Below are positions 1 through 9,577 of a stretch of DNA of 64,000 nt, piece by piece. The notes under the pieces were generated by a model, which was not told where the DNA came from, ran no database searches, and worked only from the letters and a program-made list of their open reading frames with translations. Each line of letters starts with the position of its first letter. Position 1 is the first letter of the stretch. The stretch is from Dysgonomonas mossii. GTDB lineage: Bacteria > Bacteroidota > Bacteroidia > Bacteroidales > Dysgonomonadaceae. Both the position numbers and the translations under genes were made by a program. The stretch is taken from positions 558,001 to 622,000 of the forward strand of contig NZ_SPPK01000002.1 of assembly GCF_004569505.1 (NCBI RefSeq), written 5' to 3'.

Positions 1-743
1 TTTGTTATATTTACTTTAATAGACCAATAATATTCTCCACCGTCATTTACCGTTATCACAGCATCGTTTAGATAAGCTGTATTTATAAAACGGTCATTTT
101 TATATAGAAAGTTAATCCAAATGATTTTGTCTCCATTTTTATTGATAAATCCTACATATTGCCTTAAATAACGATTTAGGTTCTTTGTTATAAAGTCTGA
201 ATGGGCAGGTTCTTTTCTCTTTATATAAACAATGCTGTCCGTCAAGATTTTCTCAGTATATCTTACATCATCTAGTGTTGGGGTGTAACGCTCTTTTTGT
301 TCATTAAAATTATGCCAAGTAGATGATTCTTTATCTATTATCCCACCATGAATAATCTTTCTCTCATTCATATAAATTACTTCAAGGTAGTTTTTATCTG
401 CTAGTATTTGATAATTAAATGTTTTATTTTTTATCTCTGTCTGTTGTGTATTCTTATGAGGAGTACCTAAAAAGCCAATAATAATGATATTACATTCTCC
501 CAAAATCCCGTTATAAAATGATATATCGACTATATTGTCTGAAATACAAATGGTATCAACGAGTTTTTTTGTTTTGGCTATTATAATATCGTTCTTCTGC
601 GAGTTTAGTCCGGTGTTACTTAACCATTGTATGGTAATATCTTCATTGTTTATTTCTTTAATTACGGTGGGACAACTTCTTGTTGATGGTGTGCATCCAT
701 GGACGCAAGTGATGCTAAATAAGATTAGAAAATATTTTGTCAT
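1..743 (-). CDS. Hypothetical lipoprotein, 3' end beyond the window
   Basis: An open frame of 247 codons runs leftward from an ATG at 741-743 to the window edge with no stop, so the C-terminus is missing. The protein starts with a short hydrophobic leader and has two candidate cysteines near residues 13 and 17 (ITCVHGCTPS), which fits a signal peptidase II lipoprotein exported to the cell envelope. The remainder is rich in Asn, Ile, Lys and Tyr and ends in a region predicted to be beta-rich (GGEYYWSIKVNIT). I recognise no family. It reads in the same direction as the frd genes but lies beyond their terminator at 774-802, so it is probably a separate unit. The frame is well supported; its function is unknown. 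Confidence 0.7.
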   Translation of the reverse strand, partial: MTKYFLILFSITCVHGCTPSTRSCPTVIKEINNEDITIQWLSNTGLNSQKNDIIIAKTKKLVDTICISDNIVDISFYNGILGECNIIIIGFLGTPHKNTQQTEIKNKTFNYQILADKNYLEVIYMNERKIIHGGIIDKESSTWHNFNEQKERYTPTLDDVRYTEKILTDSIVYIKRKEPAHSDFITKNLNRYLRQYVGFINKNGDKIIWINFLYKNDRFINTAYLNDAVITVNDGGEYYWSIKVNIT

Positions 744-773
744 AATATTAGGCCTTATATCATGCAATATTAC

Positions 774-802
774 AAAAAAAGCGACTACCATGAGGTAGTC
801 GC
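774..802 (-). terminator. Rho-independent terminator of the frd operon
   Basis: A perfect 9-bp stem, gcgactacc (781-789) with ggtagtcgc (794-802), closes a 4-nt loop. On the minus strand it is followed by seven U residues (774-780). It lies 24 nt after the frdB stop codon and matches a standard intrinsic terminator. Confidence 0.85.
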
Positions 803-825
803 TTTCCATATATTTATAAAGATTA

Positions 826-1581
826 TTAGTCTTTAAATTTAGCTGATAAGAATTCGCGGTTGAGGCGAGCAATATTGCTAATAGAAATGTTCTTAGGACA
901 TTCTACTTCACATGCACCTGTATTGGTACAGTTTCCGAATCCTAGTTCGTCCATTTTAGCCACCATTGCTTTAGCACGGCGAGCACCTTCTACACGTCCT
1001 TGAGGAAGAAGTGCCAACTGGCTCACTTTCGCAGAAAGGAAGAGCATAGCCGAACCGTTCTTACAAGCAGCAACACAAGCTCCACATCCGATACAAGAAG
1101 CTGAATCCATTGCTTCATCAGCATCTACCTTAGGAATAGGAATAGCATTGGCATCAGGTATACCTCCGGTATTTACACTTACGTATCCACCAGCCTGAAT
1201 GATTTTATCGAAAGCATTACGATCTACCATCAAGTCGCGAATAACAGGGAACCCTGCTGAACGCCATGGCTCGATAGTAATAGTTTCGCCATCTTTAAAT
1301 TTACGCATGTGCAACTGGCAAGTTGTAATGTCTTCATCCGGTCCGTGTGGATGTCCGTTTACGTAAAGACTACACATACCGCAAATACCTTCACGACAGT
1401 CGTGGTCAAATACTACCGGCTCTTTTCCTTGGTTTATAAGATTTTCATTCAGAATATCAAGCATCTCAAGAAATGAACTATCTACTGAAATACCATCAAG
1501 TGAATATGTCTCAAAAGCCCCTTTTACTTGTGGGCCTCTTTGACGCCAAACTTTTAATGTTATATTTATTAGTTTTTCCAT
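826..1581 (-). CDS. frdB: Fumarate reductase/succinate dehydrogenase iron-sulfur subunit
   Basis: The 251-residue iron-sulfur subunit of complex II carries electrons between the membrane cytochrome and the flavoprotein. Three cysteine clusters are visible: CREGICGMC near residues 62-70 for [2Fe-2S], [11 protein letters not shown] near 163-173 for [4Fe-4S], and [13 protein letters not shown] near 218-230 for [3Fe-4S]. Length is normal for the family. It is the last gene of frdC-frdA-frdB and starts 11 nt after the frdA stop. In anaerobic Bacteroidales this enzyme mainly reduces fumarate to succinate during fermentation; the sequence alone does not separate frd from sdh use. Confidence 0.96.
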   Translation of the reverse strand: MEKLINITLKVWRQRGPQVKGAFETYSLDGISVDSSFLEMLDILNENLINQGKEPVVFDHDCREGICGMCSLYVNGHPHGPDEDITTCQLHMRKFKDGETITIEPWRSAGFPVIRDLMVDRNAFDKIIQAGGYVSVNTGGIPDANAIPIPKVDADEAMDSASCIGCGACVAACKNGSAMLFLSAKVSQLALLPQGRVEGARRAKAMVAKMDELGFGNCTNTGACEVECPKNISISNIARLNREFLSAKFKD

Positions 1582-1592
1582 TGTCGTTTATT

Positions 1593-3551
1593 TTATGCCT
1601 TGTAATTACGTTGTTGTCTTACTATAAACTCATAGTCTAGTGGCTCTTTTACAAGCTCAGGAGCTGAATCTTCGCCCTGATATTTCCAACATGCAACATA
1701 AGAGTAATTTTCATCGTCGCGCATCGCTTCCCCTTCAGGAGTTTGGTATTCTTCACGGAAGTGACCACCACACGATTCGTTACGATTCAATCCGTCATAA
1801 GCCATTAATAAACCGATTTCGATGAAGTCTGCCAAGCGTAGAGCTTTTTCCAACTCTGTATTCAGGTCATTGGCTTCGCCCGGTATAAGAACATTCGACC
1901 AGAATTCTTTTTTAACAGCTTTCAGTTCTTCGATTGCTTTCTCAAGAGATTCTTTTGTACGTGCCATACCTACAAAATCCCACATGATAAGACCCAATTG
2001 TTTGTGGATAGAGTCAACAGAACGTTTTCCTTTTATAGCCATCAGTTTAGCTATCTTCTCTTTGATTTCATTTTCTACTTCCGCAAATTCAGGAAGGTCT
2101 GTGCTGAAACGAGGTACAGTAATCTGATCGGCAAGATAATTCTGAATAGTATATGGTAATACGAAATAACCATCGGCTAGTCCCTGCATCAATGCTGATG
2201 CGCCAAGACGGTTTGCTCCGTGGTCAGAGAAGTTAGCTTCTCCCAGTGCAAACAAACCTTTGATAGAGGTCATCAACTCATAATCAACCCAGATACCACC
2301 CATTGTATAGTGGATAGCCGGATAAATCATCATCGGTGTTTCGTATGGGTTTTCGTCAACGATTTTGTCATACATCTGGAACAAGTTACCGTATTTAGCT
2401 TCTACTACGTTGCGGCCAAGACGTTTGATAGCATCGCTAAAGTCAAGATATACGGCAAGACCTGTAGATCCTACTCCATATCCTGCATCACATCTTTCTT
2501 TTGCTGCACGAGATGCAACGTCGCGTGGTACAAGGTTACCGAAAGCCGGATAACGTCTTTCCAAATAATAGTCTCTGTCTTCTTCTGCAATCTGAGTTGG
2601 TTTTAATTTACCTGCACGGATTGCTTCGGCATCTTCTTTTTTCTTTGGTACCCATATACGTCCGTCGTTACGAAGAGATTCTGACATCAATGTCAATTTC
2701 GACTGGAACTCTCCATGAACAGGAATACATGTTGGGTGAATTTGAGCATAACAAGGATTTGCGAAGTATGCTCCCTTTTTGTATGCTTGGATAGCTGCCG
2801 ATCCGTTAGAACCCATTGCGTTAGTAGAAAGGAAAAATGCATTTCCGTATCCACCTGTTGCTATTACTACAGCATGTGCCGCAAAACGTTCTAGTTTACC
2901 TGTTACAAGGTTGCGTGCAATAATACCACGTGCACGGCCATCGATCATAACAACGTCGACCATTTCGTAACGGGTATAAAGCTTCACGCTTCCCTTTTGC
3001 ACCTGACGGCTCAGAGCCGAGTATGCACCTAATAACAATTGCTGTCCGGTTTGTCCTTTAGCATAAAAAGTACGGGATACCTGAGCTCCACCGAATGAAC
3101 GGTTGTCAAGTAAGCCGCCGTATTCGCGAGCAAAAGGAACTCCCTGAGCTACGCATTGGTCGATGATGCTATTCGATACTTCAGCAAGACGATATACATT
3201 CGCCTCGCGAGCACGGTAGTCACCACCTTTGATTGTATCATAAAATAGACGGTATACAGAGTCGCCGTCGTTTTGATAATTCTTTGCTGCATTTATACCT
3301 CCCTGTGCTGCGATAGAGTGTGCACGGCGAGGAGAGTCCTGGATACAGAAGTTCAGTACATTGAAGCCCACCTCACCAAGTGATGCTGCTGCTGAAGCTC
3401 CTGCAAGACCTGTACCCACGATAATAACGTCAAGGCGACGTTTGTTAGCAGGGTTCACCAGTTTCTGGTGGTCTTTATAGTTGGTCCACTTGTCTGCTAA
3501 TGGCCCATCAGGTATTTTTGAATCTTTTTTTGGATCTAGTATAGTACTCAT
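1593..3551 (-). CDS. frdA: Fumarate reductase/succinate dehydrogenase flavoprotein subunit
   Basis: The catalytic FAD subunit interconverts fumarate and succinate at the inner face of the membrane. The N-terminus has a Rossmann dinucleotide motif ([15 protein letters not shown], about residues 45-60 of the protein). The segment [11 protein letters not shown] holds the histidine that normally binds FAD covalently. The active-site region includes [28 protein letters not shown] and HYTMGGIWV. The frame extends upstream to a TTG at 3572, but the ATG at 3549-3551 (MSTILDPKK) is the better start, leaving a 41-nt gap after frdC. The protein is about 652 residues, typical of Bacteroidetes and epsilonproteobacterial type FrdA. 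Confidence 0.96.
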   Translation of the reverse strand: MSTILDPKKDSKIPDGPLADKWTNYKDHQKLVNPANKRRLDVIIVGTGLAGASAAASLGEVGFNVLNFCIQDSPRRAHSIAAQGGINAAKNYQNDGDSVYRLFYDTIKGGDYRAREANVYRLAEVSNSIIDQCVAQGVPFAREYGGLLDNRSFGGAQVSRTFYAKGQTGQQLLLGAYSALSRQVQKGSVKLYTRYEMVDVVMIDGRARGIIARNLVTGKLERFAAHAVVIATGGYGNAFFLSTNAMGSNGSAAIQAYKKGAYFANPCYAQIHPTCIPVHGEFQSKLTLMSESLRNDGRIWVPKKKEDAEAIRAGKLKPTQIAEEDRDYYLERRYPAFGNLVPRDVASRAAKERCDAGYGVGSTGLAVYLDFSDAIKRLGRNVVEAKYGNLFQMYDKIVDENPYETPMMIYPAIHYTMGGIWVDYELMTSIKGLFALGEANFSDHGANRLGASALMQGLADGYFVLPYTIQNYLADQITVPRFSTDLPEFAEVENEIKEKIAKLMAIKGKRSVDSIHKQLGLIMWDFVGMARTKESLEKAIEELKAVKKEFWSNVLIPGEANDLNTELEKALRLADFIEIGLLMAYDGLNRNESCGGHFREEYQTPEGEAMRDDENYSYVACWKYQGEDSAPELVKEPLDYEFIVRQQRNYKA

Positions 3552-3592
3552 ATCTGTTTTTCTTTTAATCAATTAACAAAAATAATCAGTGC

Positions 3593-4294
3593 CTAAACAA
3601 ATGGGCAAAAAGTAGCTCTTGCGTAGAAGTAAATAGTTACAAATGCAAACGCAAGACAAATAATAGTAGCAACTACTTGTCCAATTACTTTCCAGCGATT
3701 CATCCATACGCGATTGTTCCAGCCGATGGTATGAACTGCACTCCAAAATCCGTGAGATAGGTGAAACCATAATGCTACATACCATATCAAATACGCTGCA
3801 ACAATCCATTCTTTGCTGAAATAGTATTTGATAAAAGCAGCTCCATCTTGTGGAGATACTGTAGCATCGCCTAATTCTACATGATGATGTCCCATTAGTT
3901 CGGCAAACATCATTTTATACCAGAACTGGCTGAAATGTAGTACTAGGAATCCAATTACGATTACTCCCAAAACAAACATGTTCTGAGATGCCCATTGCAC
4001 GTTTTTAGGGCGTACATTTACTGCATAACGATCATTACCGCGAGCTTTGCGATTTTGTAGGGTTAAGATAAGTGCATAAATGAAGTGAACTGCAACAAGT
4101 CCTCCTAAGACGGCAGTACCTGCCACAGCATACCAGTTAGCACCAAGAAGGGCACAAATGGTGTTGTAGGCCTCTTCCGAAAACACCGCCGTTACATTCA
4201 TCGCCGCGTGAAACAGCAAGAATAAGACAAGAGCGATACCTGAGATACTCATGATCAACTTCTTGCCAATAGAAGATTTAAGTAACCAACTCAT
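3593..4294 (-). CDS. frdC: Fumarate reductase/succinate dehydrogenase cytochrome b subunit
   Basis: This 233-residue integral membrane subunit anchors complex II and exchanges electrons with menaquinone through b hemes. About five hydrophobic segments are visible, with histidines suited to two hemes: LFHAAMN in the first helix, VHFIYAL, LHFSQFWY, and WFHLSHGFWSAVH. A single large cytochrome subunit in place of separate C and D subunits is usual for Bacteroidetes. It is the first gene of the operon, behind the promoter at 4400-4430 and a leader of roughly 95 nt. Confidence 0.93.
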   Translation of the reverse strand: MSWLLKSSIGKKLIMSISGIALVLFLLFHAAMNVTAVFSEEAYNTICALLGANWYAVAGTAVLGGLVAVHFIYALILTLQNRKARGNDRYAVNVRPKNVQWASQNMFVLGVIVIGFLVLHFSQFWYKMMFAELMGHHHVELGDATVSPQDGAAFIKYYFSKEWIVAAYLIWYVALWFHLSHGFWSAVHTIGWNNRVWMNRWKVIGQVVATIICLAFAFVTIYFYARATFCPFV

Positions 4295-4358
4295 AAATCA
4301 AATCTGTTTTTAGTTATTTAGAATAGTTAATTTTAGATGTATTGATCGTTGACTATGA

Positions 4359-4391
4359 TAGAAAAAAAACATGCGTAATCGCTTTTTTCTA
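4359..4391 (-). promoter_or_regulatory. Hairpin in the frd leader
   Basis: In the untranslated leader between the frd promoter and frdC, tagaaaaaa (4359-4367) is complementary to ttttttcta (4383-4391), with a small inner gcg/cgc pairing around taat. On the minus strand the fold has A- and T-rich arms and could act as a stability or attenuation element. No known riboswitch consensus is seen; a regulatory role is inferred only. Confidence 0.35.
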
Positions 4392-4399
4392 TTACCCTG

Positions 4400-4430
4400 C
4401 AAAAGTAGGTTAAATAAAGGTATTTTCAAA
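4400..4430 (-). promoter_or_regulatory. Bacteroidetes-type promoter of frdCAB
   Basis: Read on the minus strand there is TTTG (4427-4430), a 19-nt spacer and TACTTTTG (4400-4407). This is a full match to the Bacteroidetes -33/-7 consensus TTTG-N19-21-TAnnTTTG. Transcription should begin near 4391-4393, about 97 nt before frdC. Confidence 0.75.
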
Positions 4431-4847
4431 GTAAAAGCAAGAGCTTTTTAATCAAAAAGCAAAAACTGTAATTACTATATGAACATATCCGATTTCATTT
4501 ATTGACCTATATTATACGTATTTAAGGTTGATATAGCATAAAGCTATAAATACACTCTGTTCTTATAAATATAGTCTTTTTATAGAAAGAGCCAAAATCT
4601 ATGAGTTTTATTCTGTATGGCTCTTGTCGGTATGTTTTTAGTATTGATAACATTCTAAAAAAACGTATAAAAGAATGGCATAGTAGCTTATTGTAGAATA
4701 ATTTTATTTGCGAATGTCTTGAAACCCTTATTCACAGATGAACTATTTCTTTCGTAATTTGTTTTATTTATAGTGATAATGACCTGTTTGGAGACTATAG
4801 CATAATTTACGAGATGTAATTCTTGTTAAATTTGTTTAAATAATCTG
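4431..4847. other. Intergenic stretch with no recognised gene
   Basis: This AT-rich divergent region lies between the frd promoter and the start of a small membrane protein gene. No long open frame, tRNA or strong hairpin is visible on either strand. Confidence 0.5.
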
Positions 4848-4855
4848 TATTTTTG
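4848..4855 (+). promoter_or_regulatory. Possible -7 box for the small membrane protein gene
   Basis: TATTTTTG fits TAnnTTTG and lies 57 nt before the ATG at 4912. The best upstream TTG is about 22 nt away, slightly beyond the usual spacing, so only the -7 element is well supported. Confidence 0.4.
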
Positions 4856-4911
4856 CATCTTTCTGGCTTTTTATGCATCTAATAAGTAAATAAGCACAAA
4901 TAATACCAATA

Positions 4912-5112
4912 ATGAAAACTTCCAGGCCTTTTACAATGTCATACGCATTGATTCCTACTGCTTTATTGTTAACATCAGTAGGCATTCTAAATTTTGATTC
5001 GGATAAAGTACTTGGATTCGCTTGTTTTGCTGCCTCTCTTATTCTTCTTGTTGTATCTCTGGTACAAATAGTAAAGGATAAAATCAGAGAGTCGAATCAA
5101 AAATTTACATAA
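4912..5112 (+). CDS. Small two-helix membrane protein of unknown function
   Basis: A 66-residue protein starts MKTSRPFTMSYALIP and shows two hydrophobic segments, about residues 10-26 and 34-54, separated by a short charged loop (DSDKV). A basic/polar tail ends in ESNQKFT. It is probably an inner-membrane protein. It has a plausible -7 box upstream and ends convergently with the glycosyltransferase gene at 5105, overlapping by 8 nt (stops at 5110-5112 and 5105-5107). I recognise no family; the coding call rests on composition, a clean ATG and two credible helices. Confidence 0.6.
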   Translation: MKTSRPFTMSYALIPTALLLTSVGILNFDSDKVLGFACFAASLILLVVSLVQIVKDKIRESNQKFT

Positions 5113-6166
5113 ATAATTGAGCCAACTCGTAAACTTGTTTGGCTGACTTGTCCCACGAATATTTTTTTATTTGTAGTAAACCCTTTTCTTGTAATTCTTT
5201 TCGCAGCGGTTCATCAACCAACAACTGTTCTATTTTTTCGGTAATATCTTCTACATTGTAAGGATCTACGTATAATGCTGCATCTTGGCTTACTTCGCGT
5301 AAGGCAGGTATATCTGAATTGATAACCGGACAGCCGTATGTCATCGATTCTAATGGCGGCAAGCCAAAGCCTTCGTACAACGAGGGGTATACAGATAATA
5401 AAGCATTCTGATACATGGTCTGTAATTTCTCATCGGGTATATAGCCCGGAAGATGTACATTTTCCCCGATTAGTTTTTGTAGATCAGGTGTATTGAAGGC
5501 TTTGAACGACATACCTATAATATATAGTTTCACCGACTTGTCTTTTATTTTGTCAAAGGCTTCTACAAGTCTTATAAAGTTTTTGCGGGGGTCCATCGAT
5601 GATACTGCCAGAATATATCTTTCCGCTTCGGGATTGCGAGTGAAACTCAATATTTCCTCCTTACTTGGCTTATTATGAAACGGTACGTTGCTATGTACTA
5701 CATGTATCTTTTCGGCATTTATACCCAAAGTATCCACTATTTCTTTCTTCGAAAATTCACTGACGGTAAGTACTGCATGTGCTTTTTTTCCGATGCGAGG
5801 CATCATGTAATGGTAGAAACGGTAATAATTTTTAGAGAACCATTCGGGGTAACGCTCATGCGATACGTCGTGGATGGTCATGATTTGATTGCTGTAATTT
5901 ATTGGACCACAGCCTGTAAAGCTTATTAGCAATGGGCTGCCAATACGCTTCAGATAGCGAGGTAGGGATATCTGCTCCCAGAGATGTGTATTCAAAGAAC
6001 CACATTTCACCACCTTGAAACTGAACTTATAATCCGGATGGATTTCATTCGGAACAGCTACATGAAAATCGACACCCATTTCATGAAGTTTGTTACATAT
6101 CTCGAAAGCATATCGATGTACGCCTGTTGCTTTTTGTGTCAAGTATCTTCCGTTAACTACAAACAT
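5105..6166 (-). CDS. Glycosyltransferase, GT4 family
   Basis: This 353-residue GT-B enzyme of the GT4 (glycosyl transferases group 1) family transfers a sugar from an activated donor during surface glycan assembly. The N-terminal half has the typical opening GRYLTQKATGVHRYAFE. The C-terminal half has VSSMDPRKNFIRLVEAF and the conserved E-x7-E donor-binding segment EGFGLPPLESMTYGCPVI near residues 280-297. Donor and acceptor cannot be read from sequence. It is the last gene of the ten-gene glycan operon, starting 6 nt after the preceding stop. Confidence 0.88.
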   Translation of the reverse strand: MFVVNGRYLTQKATGVHRYAFEICNKLHEMGVDFHVAVPNEIHPDYKFSFKVVKCGSLNTHLWEQISLPRYLKRIGSPLLISFTGCGPINYSNQIMTIHDVSHERYPEWFSKNYYRFYHYMMPRIGKKAHAVLTVSEFSKKEIVDTLGINAEKIHVVHSNVPFHNKPSKEEILSFTRNPEAERYILAVSSMDPRKNFIRLVEAFDKIKDKSVKLYIIGMSFKAFNTPDLQKLIGENVHLPGYIPDEKLQTMYQNALLSVYPSLYEGFGLPPLESMTYGCPVINSDIPALREVSQDAALYVDPYNVEDITEKIEQLLVDEPLRKELQEKGLLQIKKYSWDKSAKQVYELAQLFM

Positions 6167-6172
6167 ATTATG

Positions 6173-7267
6173 TCAATTTTTGGGTAACCAATCTTTGTTT
6201 TGTTCTACAAATATATTCACTAAACTTTCCAGTTGGTGTATCTTATCATCGATATTGGATGAGTTAAGTTCATATTCCGGATTATAAATATTTTCGAGTA
6301 CTTTGTCTGTCAATGCCGGAGAGAAGTGTGTAACGTCCGAATAGTTATTCAGATCGGTAATTTCATTCATGTTGAAAAAGAACATCAATCGTGCATTGTT
6401 GCATGTTTTTAAGGACTGTTCCAGGTGATATATGAAATCGATGAACTGGTCGTAATACCCACTTTCTTTGGTATGATACCAGTATAGAGCCGAGTATGGA
6501 GACAAAACAATTGTATATTGAATATCTTTATGATCGTCTATAGCCATATTTTCCAGTAATGAAGCAAGTTTGCTGTGCATGCGTTCCTTCATTCCATCCA
6601 GTCGCTGTATCGATACTGTTTGTCCACTTAAGTAAAGATTCTTTACATGATCGGCATTATAATAGTTCAAATAACTGTTGTTCCCTATTTGATCTATTTC
6701 TGTTTTCATCACATATTCTACGGGTATCTGTTCTTTACTTTTCAGATATAGAGGTAGTATCAGGTCGATGGGTAAGAAGCGTATGCATGCTTCATATCCA
6801 TATAGATACTGTAGCTTGTTGATAGGCCTGTCTTCGTATAGGAATCGCGGATAACGGACTTCTTCAAAGCCGAGATTGAACTGAGGAATGTCAAAGTTTA
6901 TAATGAATGATTTTACACTATCTTTTTTGACTAACGAGTATAGATATTTCATCTCTTCGTTGTTCATTCCTCCGCTTGATAACTTAACAGGTTTAACAGA
7001 AGGATTATTCTTTTTGAGGATAGATATATCATAATTCTGTACCATCGATGATCCGAGTACAACAGTATTGTAGTCGTAGTTGCGTGCGAGTCCTCCATTT
7101 TGCAGCCATGGACTCAGAAAATAGCGTCCATCTTCATTGACTCTGAACTGGAAAAATGGATCAACAATATAAGTAAGACAGCCCACGCCTAGCAGCATTA
7201 CAATAGAGGCTATTGTAAATACACTAAGGAATTTTTTGAATGAGTTTTTATTCTCTATCTTATTCAT
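6173..7267 (-). CDS. Membrane-anchored SGNH-type acyl-transfer partner of the MBOAT protein
   Basis: The 364-residue protein has one N-terminal membrane segment (about residues 12-35) and an extracytoplasmic domain. It shows VVLGSSMVQNYD near residue 70, resembling the serine block of SGNH hydrolases, and SDVTHF near residue 318, matching the D-x-x-H pair of AlgJ/AlgX/DltD-type proteins. It sits 3 nt after an AlgI-like MBOAT gene. In alginate, teichoic acid and peptidoglycan acylation systems such pairs work together: the MBOAT passes an acyl group across the membrane and the SGNH protein places it on the polymer. The acyl group and the glycan here are unknown. Confidence 0.7.
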   Translation of the reverse strand: MNKIENKNSFKKFLSVFTIASIVMLLGVGCLTYIVDPFFQFRVNEDGRYFLSPWLQNGGLARNYDYNTVVLGSSMVQNYDISILKKNNPSVKPVKLSSGGMNNEEMKYLYSLVKKDSVKSFIINFDIPQFNLGFEEVRYPRFLYEDRPINKLQYLYGYEACIRFLPIDLILPLYLKSKEQIPVEYVMKTEIDQIGNNSYLNYYNADHVKNLYLSGQTVSIQRLDGMKERMHSKLASLLENMAIDDHKDIQYTIVLSPYSALYWYHTKESGYYDQFIDFIYHLEQSLKTCNNARLMFFFNMNEITDLNNYSDVTHFSPALTDKVLENIYNPEYELNSSNIDDKIHQLESLVNIFVEQNKDWLPKN

Positions 7268-7270
7268 AGG

Positions 7271-8722
7271 CTAGAAGTTGAAATAAATAAACGCACCTAC
7301 TCTCGAGAAATGAATTACCGACACCGTGAACAGCAAGGCAATAACCATCGCGTTTTTTACTGTCGGTTTGAATTCATTGTACTTATCTATACTGTTCTTA
7401 GGGTATAAAAACACCAATGTAGTCAAAATAGACAGGATAGCCAATACATATATCACAGCCATAGAGTCGGGATATGTTATGCTCGTGTTGTAAGCCATGT
7501 GGGCTATACCACTGAAGCTGAAACTCTCAGGAGCGAACATATTTTTAAGAACGGTCAGAGCTATGTCGAATGTCGGTGAACGGAATAATACCCATGCCGC
7601 ATTTACAAACATAAATGTGAAGAATATCCGTATGAGGTTGGGAATTTTCTCCAGATACTTCATGAATAGCCTCTCAAATATGCGTACTACCCCGTGTGCA
7701 ATACCCCATACGATGAAAGTCCAAGATGCGCCATGCCAAATACCACTGACAAAAAATACGGCAAACAGATTGAAGCATGTACGGGCAAGACCTTTGCGAT
7801 TTCCACCCAGCGGATAATATATCAGTACGGCCAGGGATCGACCTAATGTGATGTGCCACCGTTTCCAAAACTCAGTTATACTTACAGACTTGTATGGAGA
7901 ATAGAAGTTGACCGGAAGGTTGATGTTCATCATCTTGGCCAATCCTATTGCCATATCGGAATATCCGCTAAAGTCGAAATATATCTGAAACGAATAAGAC
8001 AGGGCGGTCAGCCACGAGGTTGCAAAACCAAGCTTTTCGGGCGATAGGTATGAGTAAAATACAAAATTGTCGAGCGTATCGGCTATTACGGCTTTCTTGA
8101 AAAGACCGATAACAAAGATGAAAAGTCCGGCTGAAAAGTTCTTTGCATTGAAAAAACGATTTTCCTCATCCAGATATTGATGCAGCACATCTTTAAGAAA
8201 CACTATAGGTCCCGCTACTAACTGAGGAAAGAATACGATGAACAATGTATAATCCCAAAAGTTTGGTACTTTTTCTTCACGTTTTAAGACGCTGATAAGA
8301 AAAGCTATTTGTTGGAATGTGAAAAAGCTGATGCCGATGGGCAGCATGATATGTTTTATTACAAACTGCGTGTCGAAGGCATAGTTGATGTTTTCCAGAA
8401 AGAAATTGGAATATTTATAATAGCCTAATAGCACAACATTGAATATCACACCTATTGTAAATACTATTTTACGTGTAGGAGGCCTCGCTATATTCTGCAC
8501 GCCGATTGCAACAGAGTAGTTGACTATCACAGAAGACATAATCAAAGCTATATACCAGAGATGTTCGAATCCTTGAAAAAATATAGCTCCATAAAATATC
8601 AGTGATGCTACGATCAAAAATATTTGCTGGAATCTGCGGCTTACATAACGTGCCATCCCGAAGTATAGCAAGAGTACTAGCGGCAGATAAATAAATACAA
8701 AACTGTATGTAGAGAATATCAT
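7271..8722 (-). CDS. MBOAT-family O-acyltransferase, AlgI/DltB-like
   Basis: A 483-residue polytopic membrane protein has around a dozen hydrophobic segments. Diagnostic AlgI-family blocks are present: PIGISFFTFQQIAF near residues 126-139, DFSGYSDMAIGLA near 252-264, EFWKRWHITLGR near 287-298, and GIWHGASWTFIVWG near 330-343, where the His is the putative catalytic residue. It should move acyl groups from a cytoplasmic donor to an external acceptor, together with the SGNH-like protein encoded next at 6173-7267. Its place inside a glycosyltransferase operon suggests O-acylation of the surface polysaccharide. Confidence 0.9.
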   Translation of the reverse strand: MIFSTYSFVFIYLPLVLLLYFGMARYVSRRFQQIFLIVASLIFYGAIFFQGFEHLWYIALIMSSVIVNYSVAIGVQNIARPPTRKIVFTIGVIFNVVLLGYYKYSNFFLENINYAFDTQFVIKHIMLPIGISFFTFQQIAFLISVLKREEKVPNFWDYTLFIVFFPQLVAGPIVFLKDVLHQYLDEENRFFNAKNFSAGLFIFVIGLFKKAVIADTLDNFVFYSYLSPEKLGFATSWLTALSYSFQIYFDFSGYSDMAIGLAKMMNINLPVNFYSPYKSVSITEFWKRWHITLGRSLAVLIYYPLGGNRKGLARTCFNLFAVFFVSGIWHGASWTFIVWGIAHGVVRIFERLFMKYLEKIPNLIRIFFTFMFVNAAWVLFRSPTFDIALTVLKNMFAPESFSFSGIAHMAYNTSITYPDSMAVIYVLAILSILTTLVFLYPKNSIDKYNEFKPTVKNAMVIALLFTVSVIHFSRVGAFIYFNF

Positions 8723-8740
8723 ATATTAAGTATTCTACTG

Positions 8741-9571
8741 TTATATATCTTTATAGGTTTTACCACTATACCAACTTCTTTTCACTAATAACTTACTTAA
8801 TCCGATCCAAAACTTCATTTTGAATCTGTTCCAACTTTTGTTATTGCTTTTTGTTTCGGTAAAGTAATCATCGTTGGCAATGATATTAAAATAGCGTTTC
8901 TTTTGCTCCATTCCTCCCTTCAGATACTCAATATGATGCGTAACTGTTTTTGATTTGGGAAAGACATAAAAACGTCCCTCTTTGATGTTTGGTATATAAG
9001 GGTATTTGTATTTCACATAACTGGGAACATGCACAGGTGTATTTTCCTTTATCCACAGATAACCTGCATTTGTATCTCTCAAGAAGTTGGATATATGACA
9101 TTCGGGAAAAAGTTCAAAATCAAAGATTCCCGAATTTTTGATAATATATTGTGTCTTGATAATTGCAAAATCTGTAGCTAAGGCATAGTATTTGTCATAC
9201 CAGTCGGCACTGGCCCAAACTGCAAAATCAGATTTGTCAAGTAAGCTTGTATATTTAGAGATAATACGATCACCGTACATCCATGTGTCAGCTTCGAGGA
9301 TAAGGGTGTATTTGCAGTCCGATGGAATATATTTAATACCTTCCATTAGTAATTGCGAATTGCCTCGCCTATGTCCTGCGTTCTCCTCCAGTATTACGAG
9401 CTTGTCGATGAGCGGTAACGAATCGGGAGTGACCTCATAGCCATTGTTCTTGCCATTGCTGACAACAATTGTATAATAATCATTTTCCTTCCATGTCTCA
9501 GATATGATCCGAAGATTATGTTTCAAATCTTCAATCCTGTCATATACACGTATCAGAATTGCTACTTTCAT
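8741..9571 (-). CDS. Putative glycosyltransferase, GT2-like
   Basis: The 276-residue protein opens with a GT-A type beta strand and turn (MKVAILIRVYDRIEDLKHNL) and continues with TIVVSNGKNN. A likely metal/nucleotide-binding acidic motif, ILEADTW, lies near residues 92-98. No membrane segment is visible. The overall pattern suggests a family 2-like glycosyltransferase, although the sequence is divergent and the C-terminal third (MEQKKRYFN, many aromatics) is not diagnostic. It lies 6 nt after the hddA-like kinase gene and 18 nt before the MBOAT gene, within the glycan operon. Confidence 0.65.
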   Translation of the reverse strand: MKVAILIRVYDRIEDLKHNLRIISETWKENDYYTIVVSNGKNNGYEVTPDSLPLIDKLVILEENAGHRRGNSQLLMEGIKYIPSDCKYTLILEADTWMYGDRIISKYTSLLDKSDFAVWASADWYDKYYALATDFAIIKTQYIIKNSGIFDFELFPECHISNFLRDTNAGYLWIKENTPVHVPSYVKYKYPYIPNIKEGRFYVFPKSKTVTHHIEYLKGGMEQKKRYFNIIANDDYFTETKSNNKSWNRFKMKFWIGLSKLLVKRSWYSGKTYKDI

Positions 9572-9577
9572 CTAGTT

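Noticed and set aside
3573..3809. 78-codon minus-strand frame
   Set aside because: It is another frame of the cytochrome subunit gene frdC, whose product has the expected hemes and helices.
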